A DNA stretch of 64,000 nucleotides, from contig JAKSXM010000132.1 in NCBI GenBank assembly GCA_022575985.1, forward strand, positions 1 to 64,000. The letters run 5' to 3'. Shown here in pieces: positions 33,813 through 45,699 of the stretch (its first letter is position 1; the number at the start of each line of letters is the position of its first letter). The stretch comes from Anagrus nilaparvatae (Eukaryota > Arthropoda > Insecta > Hymenoptera > Mymaridae). A program made the position numbers and the translations under genes. The notes beneath the pieces were generated by a model. That model was not told where the DNA came from. It made no database searches and saw only the letters and a list, made by a program, of their open reading frames with translations.

Positions 33813-34280
33813 CGTAGGCTGCTCTTTTTAAGGATAAGATTTTTGTTATGATTTTTTGGTATAATTTGAAATTATATCAAGTAAGTATTTGATCGAAAAT
33901 ATTTTAATGAATTATTACGTCATGCTTGAAGTTTAAACATTCATTGTGACGTCAGACATCTGAGAAATCTCTAATTTTTTAAATCTCCAAAAAACGTCAA
34001 GTTTTCGAATTTTCAAAAATTAAAAAAAACGCCTCTAATATTTTTAGACACGATCAACCTATGTCGTCTATACTTATCATCAAACAAACAAACATACAAG
34101 ACTTAATTTATTTTTGCTTTAAATTGAAATAAAATACCTTTTTTTTTTACAGTGTACAATAATCAATTTAAGAAAGAATGCAAAAGCAATTTTCACAACT
34201 TTTCGTATCGCGTATATGTTCGCGCGAATTATCAAAATCCATTGATCAGAAGTGGGGAGAAATATAGTCGCAGAGAAATT

Positions 34281-35441
34281 GCAAATATCCACCTGAATGT
34301 ATTGTATCTAAGAAATTTACTTTTTTAACAAGCTTACTGGCTTACGCGGTTTGTGCGGCTCGACTTTTGTTTAATAATATTTACGATCATTCTAATTAAA
34401 AATTTTTAATTTATTAATTGTTTAATATACTTATGCAGTTATTTTTATTAAAGTTTTTTTTTCTTGTGTTTAAAGTGCAAGATTATTGCAATAAAAAAAA
34501 ATAGTGAAATTCTCAAGGTCGCAGTTTTAATTTTTGCGCTTACAAGATTTCGCGGTCGCAGAGAATTGCAAATATCCACCTGAATGTATTGTATCTAAGA
34601 AATTTACTTTTTTAACAAGCTTACTGGCTTACGCGGTTTGTGCGGCTCGACTTTTGTTTAATAATATTTACGATCATTCTAATTAAAAATTTTTAATTTA
34701 TTAATTGTTTAATATACTTATGCAGTTATTTTTATTAAAGTTTTTTTTTCTTGTGTTTAAAGTGCAAGATTATTGCAATAAAAAAAAATAGTGAAATTCT
34801 CAAGGTCGCAGTTTTAATTTTTGCGCTTACAAGATTTCGCGGTCGCAGAGAATTGCAAATATCCACCTGAATGTATTGTATCTAAGAAATTTACTTTTTT
34901 AACAAGCTTACTGGCTTACGCGGTTTGTGCGGCTCGACTTTTGTTTAATAATATTTACGATCATTCTAATTAAAAATTTTTAATTTATTAATTGTTTAAT
35001 ATACTTATGCAGTTATTTTTATTAAAGTTTTTTTTTCTTGTGTTTAAAGTGCAAGATTATTGCAATAAAAAAAAATAGTGAAATTCTCAAGGTCGCAGTT
35101 TTAATTTTTGCGCTTACAAGATTTCGCGGTCGCAGAGAATTGCAAATATAAAACTGAATTATTGACTTTATTACCTGCTGACACGCATTGCGGAGTTAAC
35201 TTTTCTTATTATATTATTAAGTACGGTTGTAATACTAAATTTATAATTAATTAATTTTTATGTATGTATTTAGTTATTTGTAATAAAGTATTTTTTAGTG
35301 TTGTGTTTTATTTAAGTTTTGTGTTTTAAGTATATATGATTATTGCAACCTAAAGAAATTGTCAAAATTATTAAGGTCGCAGAAAAAAACACTTTTAAGT
35401 TTATAGTTTTAATTTGCGCGCTTAAAATATCATTGAACTCA
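34281..35441 (+). repeat. Tandem 287-bp promoter-type repeat, 3 copies plus diverged fourth
   Basis: GCAAATATCCACCTGAATG starts units at 34281, 34568 and 34855; a diverged fourth begins at 35142 and runs into the 5' region of the 699-residue gene. Each unit ends AAGGTCGCAGTTTTAATTTT then GCGCTTAC. The first three look nearly identical, so the expansion is recent. The fourth contains TTTGCGCGCTTA shortly before the ATG. Confidence 0.85.
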
Positions 35442-35446
35442 CTGCA

Positions 35447-38400
35447 ATGGAGAATAGCAGCGATTCTGTAGGAAGCAAATTGGAACAATTTAAATCTAAA
35501 TTTACTTTGGCAAGTGATCAAATTACAATGATTGGTCGTGAATCTCGGGAAAATAATGTTCCGGAACAAAAAAAAAAAAAATTAATGTAAGTTAAGAGTA
35601 TTTAATGACCAACAGAAAAAAAGAAGCTTAAATGTTAAAGCTTTTTTACGATAAATATCAGTTGATTATTTATTAATTTATTTTGTGTATTCAAATGCAG
35701 GTTAAGAAAGAAAAATGACAGCGCTAGTAGCAATAGCCAGGTTTCAAGCTCTGAATCTTCCAATTCTAACCTAAGCCAGGAAGTTATTCCTCCTCTGCTG
35801 GATGCATCTAACGTTCCAATACTGCCAAATGAGACAAATAAAAAAAACGCTGCTGCAGTCTCCGAAACTAATGTTAATGAAGCCAAACCTTCCACGTCGA
35901 AAGAAAAAGAAGCAGCATTGATAAAGAAAGAAATACAAGTGCCGTATGACGAGTCCGATGACGATTGCATTTTAATAGATTTTTTTCCGGAAGATTTAAA
36001 TTTCAGTTCATTTTCAATGCCTATCATCGACTTGTAAGTTTACAATCAGCAATTTTACTCTTCCATTATCGATTTCTTTTCTTCGAGTTTATATAAAATA
36101 TTAACCTGAATTTCGGCCGTGTTTTTTTCATTGAATCTTTTATGTTCATTTAAAGTTAGGTCCCTCTAATCCGTTAGACGTTTCGCTATTATATATTTTA
36201 TAGAGGCTGAAAAAAAGTTAGTTTATGCACATGAATAATGTATTATTAGTGAATTATTTTAGATTTTTTAACTGTTTTTAAAGGATTTTAATTTCTTCTT
36301 GTAACAAGAGAAATAAAATACAAGACCAAGTAGTAATATGTGTATTAAAAATTTTTTTTTAAAAGCTATTAAAAAATAATATCTGTAAAACACTTGAGTA
36401 ATATAAAAAAAGCGTTCTTTGTTTTGGCCGCTAATTCTACTATTAGAAGATGTTATTTTTATTCTAAATAATACTAATAAAAGGTCAAGTTACTAAAAAA
36501 AAAATACGTGATATACAAATAATTAAACAAAATTTTACTAAGAATTTTTTTTATTACATACTTTCTTTAAATACTTTTTTTAAATATTTTTTTGCGTACA
36601 TAATAACATCATAAAGTTATGGAATGTATCACTTTTCAAAATTTTAATAAGATTATTATTCCAAGTATCAGATTGCAAAAAAATTTATCAAAAAAATGAA
36701 ATTAAATAATGTTTTTAAAAATATGTAATCGAAAAAAATAAATTATGGTACGGGAAACACAGGGCTGTTGGATAATTGTATTGTCTGATAAAAGACTGTT
36801 GAATAATAGCGACTCCACTGTATTTAACTAAAAAAAGTATTCAATTTTTTTAGCCAATTTAATAAGTCAAGATCAATGATCGAGTTATTAAATTATTTAT
36901 TTGTTGTTACTGTATGTTAATTATTTATTTTAATTAAGCATTTTCTCGTTAGTATTTTCAATTAATTTGCAAAATTTTAATGCTTCCATATTTAAATTTA
37001 TTTTTATGTTTAAAAGAAAATGTAGATTTTGAAATCGCTGTTGTCGCGAATAGCAGTGTCTGCGGTTGCTTTACCCTATTTTCCCAATTTTCCGATAATA
37101 GAAAAAATTTTAGCCAAAATTTTCACAGGCGTAATAACTTCTAGACACTTAAATCTATACATTAAATACATTTTTACAATTTTTAAAAGACTCGTGTTGG
37201 TTAAAATTTAAAAAATTGTTAAAAAAATTCAATTTTCTGCCTAATAAAAGTTTTTTTCTCAAAAATTTACTCTAAAAGCTTTACTTTAGTCATTTTTCTG
37301 CCCACATAAAGAAAAAAAAGTTGACCTAACCATAAAAAAATAGTACGTAATATGTAATATTATTTGGCACGCACGGGGCCTTTGGCCCCCCACCTTCCTG
37401 TGCTTTTAAATCCTTTTTTTAATTAGCACGTAAGCCGTGATTCGGGCCATTATTTATTTACAGGCAAGGTTCGTATACAATTTGTATAAAGACAATTTGT
37501 CTTTGTTAGCAGGCGAGGAAACACGTCTTTTCCGCTCTCCCTTTACACTGTAAAGTAATTTCATTTAAAATAGACCCCAAAAAAATTATGTTTTCTAGAA
37601 AAATGTACCATTTAGTATACATAAAGTTTTTTCATCCTACAGAAAAATTTTAAGTTCAAATTTAAATCCATTTGTTAATACTCAAAGTTTAGAGTTAAGA
37701 AAAAGAACAGCGGACGTTAACGACATGTTGAATAGTCCGTAATCTATATATTTAATTTTAACGCTAATAAAAAACCTTTTTCAAAAGCTTTATATTATTT
37801 ACTTTTTCTTGCCAAAAAAACCACATAAAATGTCGGTATACAGGAAAAAATAGTACCTAATATAATTTATTAGCTACCTCAAATTTTCAAAATATTTTTA
37901 TGTATTTTAGCGATTTTTTGCATTTAAGCTTTTGGCTCTACCAGACGTTGATTTAATTATGCATTCAATTTTTACTGTATAAAATATTTTTTTCTCAAAA
38001 ATGTTTTTATAAAGCGTTACTTTATTTATTTTTCTTGACAAAAAAACCACATAAAATGTAGGTATCCAGGAAAAAATAGTGTACGTAATATTATACTCCG
38101 TAATATATTAGCTTTTATTAATAAAAGTAGCGTATTTAATATTTTGCAATTTTCCAAGAATGGTAAAAATTTTTGCCAAAATTTTCACAGGCGTTATAAC
38201 TTGTATAAACTTAAATCTATGTATTAAACAAATTTTTACAATTTTTAAACGACTCGTGTAACTTGAAATTTACAAAATTTTTAAAAATTATTCAATTTTC
38301 TCCCTAAAAAAAGTTTTTTTCTTAAAAATTTACTTTAAAAGCTTTACTTTAGTCATTTTTCTGCCCAAATAAAGAAAAAAAAAGGAAGTAATATTCTATT

Positions 38401-40121
38401 ATACAAGATATTGAAAAATTTTTGTAAATAAAAGAACCTTTTAAGAAAGCAAAAAGAGTACGATCTTCATAGTATTTTTTTCGTTTTGTTGCAGAAAACA
38501 AGAAGTCATTGACTCTGAAGAACAAGAGGCAAAAGTCATAACAAGTTTACCACCTAAGCGAGAACCAGGGCTTTCTAACAATGATGACGATAACGAATCG
38601 GTGGATTCTGATCAAACATCAATCGGTGATAATAAAGAAATCGCAAGTAAACAACAAATGCTTACAAAGAAGGCTAATTTTTCGAACGTTCGCGAACAGC
38701 TTCAAAATAATTCCAAAAACCTTTCGGAAAATTCAAATATCCGAACAACGCGGTTAGAAAGAAGTCAATCATTGCAAGCAATAAATACGAACGAGTTTAA
38801 CAAACAGCGAAAATTGCTAATAAATCCCATGGCTTCGATTCGTCATCAACGACAAACAAATGATCGCGATATTTTACCTCCTCCAAACAACAATCAGCAG
38901 AGAGCTCATTCTACGACCAGTGAAGTGACTCCAAGTGGATCGATGGAAAGGAACCCACCTCGTGGGGGTCGCCAAACTCCTCCAGCTGATGATAATATCC
39001 ATGATGATGATGATGATGATGATGACGCTAATTATGATGACAGAAACGAAGAAGCCTTAATGGGCCAAGACATTCCGCAAGAGATTGTAATTTATAGACC
39101 GGAATTAAATGAAGAGCAACAAAATATTAATAATCAGTTGTTCAATAACATGGTAGAGGAGACAAATATTTATAAAGCTGAGGAAAGAGTAAAAAGGGCA
39201 ATGCTAAATTTCGCAACGGCCGCAGAGCAAGATCAGAGAATTAATCCTACAAGGCGTTTTAGACCAGAAGTACCCGAGCCAAGGATAAGATACGCCTGGG
39301 ATGACGAGATGAACCAAAATCTCGTAATCGCAGCAATGTGGGGAATACATGTTAAAAAGTATGACCTCACTAAAATTGATTTATACAAAGAACTTTCTTT
39401 AACCCCCATGTTTCAAAGATTTAAGGAACGTCCGGAGAAAATAAGAGAACACTTGATATATCTTTGTCACCAAGATAGACTAGTTGATTTGGAAAATTAC
39501 TGCGGAATGTCGTTGTGCCAGAACGAAGCGGAAAGACAAAAAATTTCTAGGGTGACTGGTATAATAAGGGCAGCCTGTTTACCCCAATTTTATCTTTTCC
39601 AATGGCATCTTGTACAGTACGTTAATGTTAGCAATCACGTTCCAGCAAGAGATAGAAGAAGAATATCTTATGAAAGAGCTCAACAAAATAATATGTGCAA
39701 CCAGAGGCTACGTAATGGATCGACACCTCCTGGAACACCGCGTGCCAATAATATACAAGAAAGAAGAACGCCTTCGCCATTCGTAAATGGCCCGATGTTT
39801 AATCAGCAAAGGCCAAGAGGCACAACGCCAGCTGCGAACACCTTTCGCCGCCAATCATTAATGGAAGCACCAGGAATTTCTGGCTGTCAAGGACGCTTAA
39901 CAGATACACCTACTGCGCCAAGGCATAATAAAAATATCAGAAGACCAAGAATTTTGGGAATTGTCGAATTTTCGAATAGAGGCAACGACTCATCAGGAAG
40001 TGCATCCAGAATGAACTCTGATAACTTTGAAGATCGCTCAACAGCCGAAACAACACCGACACTTAAAAATAGCGAAAGAAAGCGCAAGCGTGCTGGGGAC
40101 TCCGAAAACACAAAGAAATGA
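35447..40121 (+). CDS. Unknown 699-residue protein, 3 exons, paralogous domain
   Basis: Exons 35447-35586, 35701-36033 and 38495-40121 join in phase (donors AT|GTAAGT and TT|GTAAGT; acceptors ATGCAG and TTGCAG) to give about 699 residues. Exon 2 is Ser-rich and ends near DDDCILIDFF, which resembles a SUMO-interacting motif. Exon 3 has Asn/Gln-rich sequence, an Asp run (about residues 328-335) and then the domain shared with the 237-residue protein at about 421-534 (YAWDDE, LIYLCHQDR, CGMSLC, IIRAACL). A Pro/Arg/Thr-rich tail with several TPP and RRTPSP motifs follows, ending in a basic SERKRKRAG, a likely nuclear signal. The second intron (2.46 kb) has been invaded by cassette units. No enzyme signature. 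The layout suggests a nuclear chromatin- or replication-associated protein, but that is inference. Confidence 0.7.
37080..38393 (+). repeat. Cassette units inside intron 2 (A, G, module, C, A)
   Basis: Units end at 37353 (ACGTAATAT), 37743 (CCGTAAT), 37863 (ACCTAATAT), 38091 (ACGTAATAT) and about 38393. The G unit (37370-37743) is a copy of 59692-60047. All lie in the sense orientation of the gene. Confidence 0.75.
37370..37392 (+). repeat. GC-rich hairpin (GGGGCC family)
   Basis: CGCACGGGGCCTTTGGCCCC at the left end of the G unit. Confidence 0.8.
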
Positions 40122-40459
40122 AACAATTTGAAAAAACAAGATTCAAAAATAAATTTTATTTTCATAACTTGTAATATTTTTTTTTTTTTATTATCATCAT
40201 AAAATAATTTTACTGTAATTGTCAATGGTAGTTGCAAACTATTTATAATAAAAAGACTTCACTATATATAGTTTATTTTTTTATAAATTTTACAGAAAAC
40301 ATACATTATCCTGTTGTACACTTTCACAGACACACACTTTTACCCACTTTTTTCCTTTAAATTTCAAGCCAATTTGTTTATAATTTTAACGGCAAGGCTG
40401 TTTTACTTTAAAATTAGAGTAACTATATTGTTACTTTAATTTTCAAACAAATGCTAAAA

Positions 40460-40630
40460 TATTATACAAAATTGCTTGAAAATTCTAGCAATTTGCTTGA
40501 AATTCGCGATTCTTCAAGCAAAGCAGCCTGCCAGTATCTTAAACGAACATTATGAAAAATAACACTCACAAACCTACAACTTTTATTAATTAATTATCTT
40601 GAATAGCTTGAAATTTGAAGCATACAAAAA
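40460..40630 (+). promoter_or_regulatory. 3' element with GCTTGAAATT / TTCAAGC blocks
   Basis: TTGCTTGAAA, GCTTGAAATTC, TTCAAGCAAAGCA and ATCTTAAACGAACATTATG follow the 699-residue gene by about 350-450 bases, matching in order the element after the 237-residue gene. Confidence 0.5.
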
Positions 40631-41041
40631 ATTTACAGCTTACACTTTACACTGGAGAACAGTGGCAGCTTGGTTCCTCGTACCGTTCTCCGGGCAATGA
40701 AAGTGACCTATTGTATTTTTACAATATTTCATTTTTAGCTAAAAGCTGCACGATCCTGTATAACATAAAGCTTGCAAACGTTAAATAATTTTCAAGCATT
40801 TAGTATTATACAGTACATTATAAAAATACGTATCTTGATATTTCAAATCGCATCTTGAAATTTAAAGATACGTAACTATTCAAAGGGCTTAAAATTTTTT
40901 ATTTTATCATTTTTTTTTTTGAATTTTTGTATGTTTTTCTTTTTGTTGCAGAAAATCTTTAAATAAATAAAGCACCGTTATTAATATTTCCTAAAAATAA
41001 TTTAGTTAATTTTATGAGTACCTCATTTTCTTTAAGCAACA

Positions 41042-44000
41042 ATGTCTGTAAACAATATCGACGAGTCAATGTGGACTGTAGCAAATAGCACAAAAGATTT
41101 CGAGCACTGCTCTAACGACATCGATTCATTTGTTTTGATTGGTGACCCAGCATTGAGATGGTTGCGTCCAGCAGTGGATTTCGAATGCAGACTTGACATA
41201 GTACACGCCAGTCTGTGGAATGACGAGAAGGTAACACACGAGTAACGTACCCTAAACTTATCAAGCGTGTTCAGTACAATGTTTGTTAATAAAATAATTT
41301 TTCGTAAATAGGTAACGGAATCGTTAAAGAGAGTCTTGAATATCAACGTACCCATGGGGTACAACTTTTTTCAACTCAAAATTGGAGGATGTCGATATGA
41401 TTCTGTTTTCCTGTACGGTGTCATGAAAACGAAAAACGTTAATAAACCTCTAGCCAAGTTTAGGTAATTTTTTGATGTCTGCTCTTTAAACATTTTTTAA
41501 AATGAATTTACAAAAAATTCGTAACAGAGACTATTTTTATTTTACAGAAAATTATTTTTCGAACGCTATATATTTAAGGCGTATGAAAATATGTTACGAA
41601 ATTGCAAGAGCGGTAAGCATTCGCATACTGCCTACGCAAATAGTAATTATTGGAAAATGCCAAATAAAGATTCTTCGTTTCTTATATATCCAGATGCTTG
41701 GCCACATTTCACGAATGAACTGAGTAAGTTATTGAACGCAAAACTACCTCCATTTGTCACAAATTTGTATTCTGGCATGACGATTCATGGTTTGAAAAAC
41801 AATTATTCCATAAACGACCGAAAAAATCAGCTAAAAGAGGTTTGTACCTTTTCCATTTTTAAATAAAATACCTACAACGATATATTTTATAATAATGTTG
41901 GCCTATGTAAGTTTAAATTATCTTGTCTGTATTGCTTGTAGTTTCTAATTTTAAGTTAGGCTATTCACAAACGCACGGTGCCTGACGGCCCCCACCCCCA
42001 TCTTTTTTTACAAACGTTTTCAAAACATTTTAATGCTATTGACGATTATTATATTTTAAACACGTTATTCAAAAAGTAGATTTTTTTACAATTGTAGCTA
42101 ATTATTTTACTTTTTATAAAATTTTTTTCTTTTAATTTAATGCTTCAATAATCAAATTTTAATATCATTGGATACAATTTTAAAGATTATTTAATAACGA
42201 CGCTTAATATAACATTTTTTATTAAGCGTCGAAATTAGATTTTGCATTTGCAAAATAAACGAGTGTGCATGTTTATTTATGTAGAATTTTTTATTTTGTT
42301 ATTTAAAATTAATATAATTTTCAGAAAATTCGTTCTATTATAAATACCGAAAGTAAGTACGTCTATTTCTCCCAGGTTCACATGGCCAAAACAATGGCAG
42401 TAGAAAATAAGCTGGTAACGTGTAATTTTAAAAACGTCAAACACGTATTGCCGGATTTGAAAGAAGCAAGATGCTACGAGCTGTATAACATCAAACGATA
42501 TGGTAATTTTACCAGCAAATTTGCAAGAAAATGTATCCAAGGCTTTGAAGACGTTTCGTATGTGCAGGTAAAATAAAAATGGATTACAGTAACTTTTTTT
42601 ATTATTTCCAGAAGCTTATTACATTAATAAGAAAAATTTTTCACCTCCAAACAGGAATATTCCGAAAACATACACATAATGAGAAAAGGGCTAAAGAACA
42701 AAAAGTTCAGCTTTTTCGTTAATAAAGCTTTTGGTGATTTGAAGGAGAAGAGCTATGAATTTTTCAACGAAAAAAATTCAGTTGAATTCCACACACACAG
42801 AGCAAACTGTGAAAAAAGAAAAACTCAATTTCTAAGGTACCTGAATTCGCTTTATGAAGGAGCTACATGTAGATTCGAAGTAGTATTTGACAGCACGAGA
42901 ATTCCTAATATATTTCTCTGCCAATCTAGTATGCAAGACCACGAAGATCAAAGTAATTTGGAACTCAGATTCGAGCAATTTTTTAATATTTTTTTAAAAA
43001 ACAAATGCTTTGTTATCTCCAAAGGCGACTGGTGGATCAATAAAGTTTTAGATCCATTTAGGGATTCGATCTTACTGCCCTATTTAAATAGCCTCAGCAG
43101 TAACTGGATGGACGATTCAATGTATAATACAAAAGACACCGAGAAGGCTGATTATCAAGCGGCCAGTGTCAAAAATCTGAACAACCTGAATAGTATTGAA
43201 AAATTGAACCTCCTTTATGACCTGGAGAATATCGTCTACAGATGGTGCTGGGGATCTCATAACGAATTCATAGATCACTCTAGACTAACTTTTTTAATAA
43301 GTTTGTCGGATTCAAGAGACGATGATTTGATTGTTTACATTCAACCAGCTTATTACAACAATAACGAAGTTAATGAGCAGTTCATAAAAATCAGGCAAAA
43401 CAGCGATTATCAAGTAATGGGAACAAATTGTTTTGTAAACTTTTTTGACTCGAGAACAACGAGAAGATTTGGTTATCCGTTTTTCATCAACAGATGCCTT
43501 CGTTTTGTGTTGGATGAAGCTGCTAACTTGAAATCGGAACCCGCTGTTGTAACGAAAGATGCAATCGAAACTTTTCTTCTAATTTTTGCGTGAGTATAAT
43601 AATGTTTTTGAATTATGAATTATCTAATTATGCTTCAATTATGCTTTATAGTTATTACGATAATTATTGCGAGCTCAAATGGTCATTAAAAGATATTATC
43701 AAGGCTCATAAAAAAAGCAAATACGTCAAAGATCATAAAAGTGAAGCAATTTCGACATTTTCGAGTACAATAATCGAAAGCTTTCTCGCAAATAATTCGA
43801 AAATGAATAAGGCAAGAAAAAAAGAAAATAGCTTATATGTTTCAAAAACAACTGTAACGCCAGTAGGAATTCTTGATTCTATTTTGTGGCCAAAAACCTA
43901 CATAGGATATACAATTCTGTGTCTGTGCATTAAGTACGAAAGTACATTACAAGAATTGAGAGAAAGTCAGTCAACCAGAAGTACTCTTTTGCAAATTATT

Positions 44001-44198
44001 TCCAGTAGCATTCATTATTTTCCATCGTATTTGATCAATACAGACATTCCAGTCAATTGCTACCTGAAACGTTACTGGAATAGTTGGTTAAAGGTAGACA
44101 ATGACGTCGATAAAATTTTTTCCAAAAATTTACATGTACAATGTAAAGTTGGTTTAAAAAGACGCAAAAATGGTACTTTTAAGAAATCTAGAAAATAA
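41042..44198 (+). CDS. Unknown 785-residue protein, 6 exons
   Basis: Exons 41042-41230, 41312-41463, 41548-41839, 42325-42567, 42655-43589 and 43652-44198 have GT-AG borders and join in phase throughout to give about 785 residues. Checks: AAG|GTAACA, TAG|GTAATT, GAG|GTTTGT, CAG|GTAAAA, TGC|GTGAGT donors with AG acceptors. The protein is mixed alpha/beta in composition, with a Trp/Cys-rich segment (VYRWCWGSHNEF, about residue 495), a segment ending RRFGYPFF near 570 and a very basic C-terminus (KRRKNG..KKSRK). I see no HExxH, Walker, DDE, HUH or polymerase signature and cannot name a family. Intron 3 contains a GC hairpin (41972). A 3' splice site at 40951 suggests an untranslated 5' exon. The intact frames over six exons mean it is, or was until recently, under selection. 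Confidence 0.68.
41972..41995 (+). repeat. GC-rich hairpin (GGGGCC family) in intron 3
   Basis: CGCACGGTGCCTGACGGCCC; weaker stem, inside the third intron of the 785-residue gene, same orientation as the gene. Confidence 0.65.
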
Positions 44199-44439
44199 TT
44201 TTTTTATTTTATCTTATATTATGTATATTATATTTATTTTAAAAAATTTTGCATTTTAAGATAATGTTTTTGTAATATTTTAATTTAATTTTTTAATTAT
44301 GTAATTTTTGTAATCTTTTTTACTTTTTTTTTACATTTTTGCATTTTTTTAATTTCAAGACAATTTTGTTTTTATTTTAAACTTACTTTCTCTTTAATCA
44401 TTGTACATGTTATTTTTTAATTATTTATTTTTTACTATT

Positions 44440-44660
44440 TTTCTAAACGTAAGCTTGAAATTTCAAAAAAAATTTTTTATTTTAAATTATTTACTTTTTA
44501 CTATTTTTGTAGACGTTAGCTTAAATTTTATAGCAAATTTATTTTTTTAATTATTTACTTTTTTACTGTTTTTGTAGACGTAAGCTTGAAATTACAAGCA
44601 AATTTTTTTGCCTTTTCATTTGTATATCTTAAACATGTGTGCTTGAAAATTCATGTATTT
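44440..44660 (+). promoter_or_regulatory. 3' element with repeated GCTTGAAATT blocks
   Basis: Three similar blocks start near 44448 (ACGTAAGCTTGAAATTTCAA), 44512 and 44578 (GACGTAAGCTTGAAATTACA), and then ATCTTAAACATGTGTGCTTG. Same motif and similar distance as after the 237- and 699-residue genes. Confidence 0.5.
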
Positions 44661-44931
44661 GTTTTCTTTGTTTTATTTTTTCGAGTATTAAAGTAAGTTG
44701 TAACAAGTGATGTGAACAAGGATGTGTACTTTTTTAAAAATAAATAAATGATAATCAGAATTTTCTAAAAAAAATGAATACATTTTATTCAAATGATTAT
44801 ACTACATAGTACTACTTTTACAGCCTAAAATATGCACTTTTATTATCCGAAACTTCTTTCAAAATGTACATTATTTGTATTTTATTTAATATAACTATTA
44901 CCTATAATTTCAGTTCAGAACAAAGTTTAAA

Positions 44932-44952
44932 CGCACGGGCCATTCGCCCCCT
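44932..44952 (+). repeat. GC-rich hairpin (GGGGCC family, shortened)
   Basis: CGCACGGGCCATTCGCCCCC; partly decayed stem. Confidence 0.6.
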
Positions 44953-45269
44953 CTGTAAATTTCATTGTTGCTTCTTTTTAAACGTCCATTACAACGGGAA
45001 CTAAAAATATTTTATGCGCGCTTTTTAATAATTAAGCTCTTAAATTTTTTTTTGCATTTAAGAAAGCTGTAAACAAAATGGCTGGCAAATTTGAAATTTT
45101 TTACGAAAACGAATTTTCTGTAATAATTTTTTGTGGTTTGTAATTGTATGACAAAAGAAAAACAATTTCTAGCTCCTAAAATCATAAAATTACACTGTAA
45201 AAAAAAAAATAAATTTTTGCAATGTCGCACTTTTTGTAATCGCACTTTTAAGGCTGATCTCTCAGAAAC

Positions 45270-45480
45270 GCCGTAAATGGGGCTCGCAACCTCAAGTGTA
45301 GCCACGACGCAATGTTTGCATACGAGAAATCGTGTTAGGCGCATTTTCTTACGGCTGCGCTTGCGGTTGCGACCCCCTTTTACCGGGTTAGTTTGTAAAA
45401 CCAGTCATAACGTTATTTCTGTATGTGCTGTAAGTCCAACTTTAGATTGCGGTAACGCATCAAGACGGCATGAAGCTAAA
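45270..45480. repeat. GGCTCGC-family foldback, third copy
   Basis: GGGGCTCGCAACCTCAAGTG ... GGCTGCGCTTGCGGTTGCGA, same as 15405-15610. Confidence 0.6.
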
Positions 45481-45699
45481 AACCATGTTTTTTAAAAATT
45501 ATTTTTAAAAACATTTTCCTCTCAAAATTGAATTGGTCTCTTAATTTTATAGATATGCGAAATCCCTTTTTGTTTCCTTTTATTTTCACCGCATTAATTC
45601 ACAAAATGTCCAAGCTCGCACTCGTAGTAATAACAACTCTTTCCAGTATACCGAAATTTTACGTACTCTACTTCTTGTAAAGCATTTTTCTTAAAAAAT

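Noticed and set aside
34281..35141. CRISPR-like array
   Set aside because: Units are contiguous 287-bp direct repeats without spacers, in a eukaryotic subtelomere.
35635..36027. Minus-strand 130-codon frame
   Set aside because: It is antisense to exon 2 of the 699-residue gene, whose splice sites and phase fit on the plus strand.
39887..40237. Minus-strand 116-codon frame
   Set aside because: Antisense shadow of the Arg-rich C-terminus of the 699-residue protein.
42679..44198. Two separate genes at 42679-43593 and 43590-44198
   Set aside because: A GTGAGT donor at 43590 and an AG at 43650-43651 join them in phase as exons 5 and 6 of one gene.
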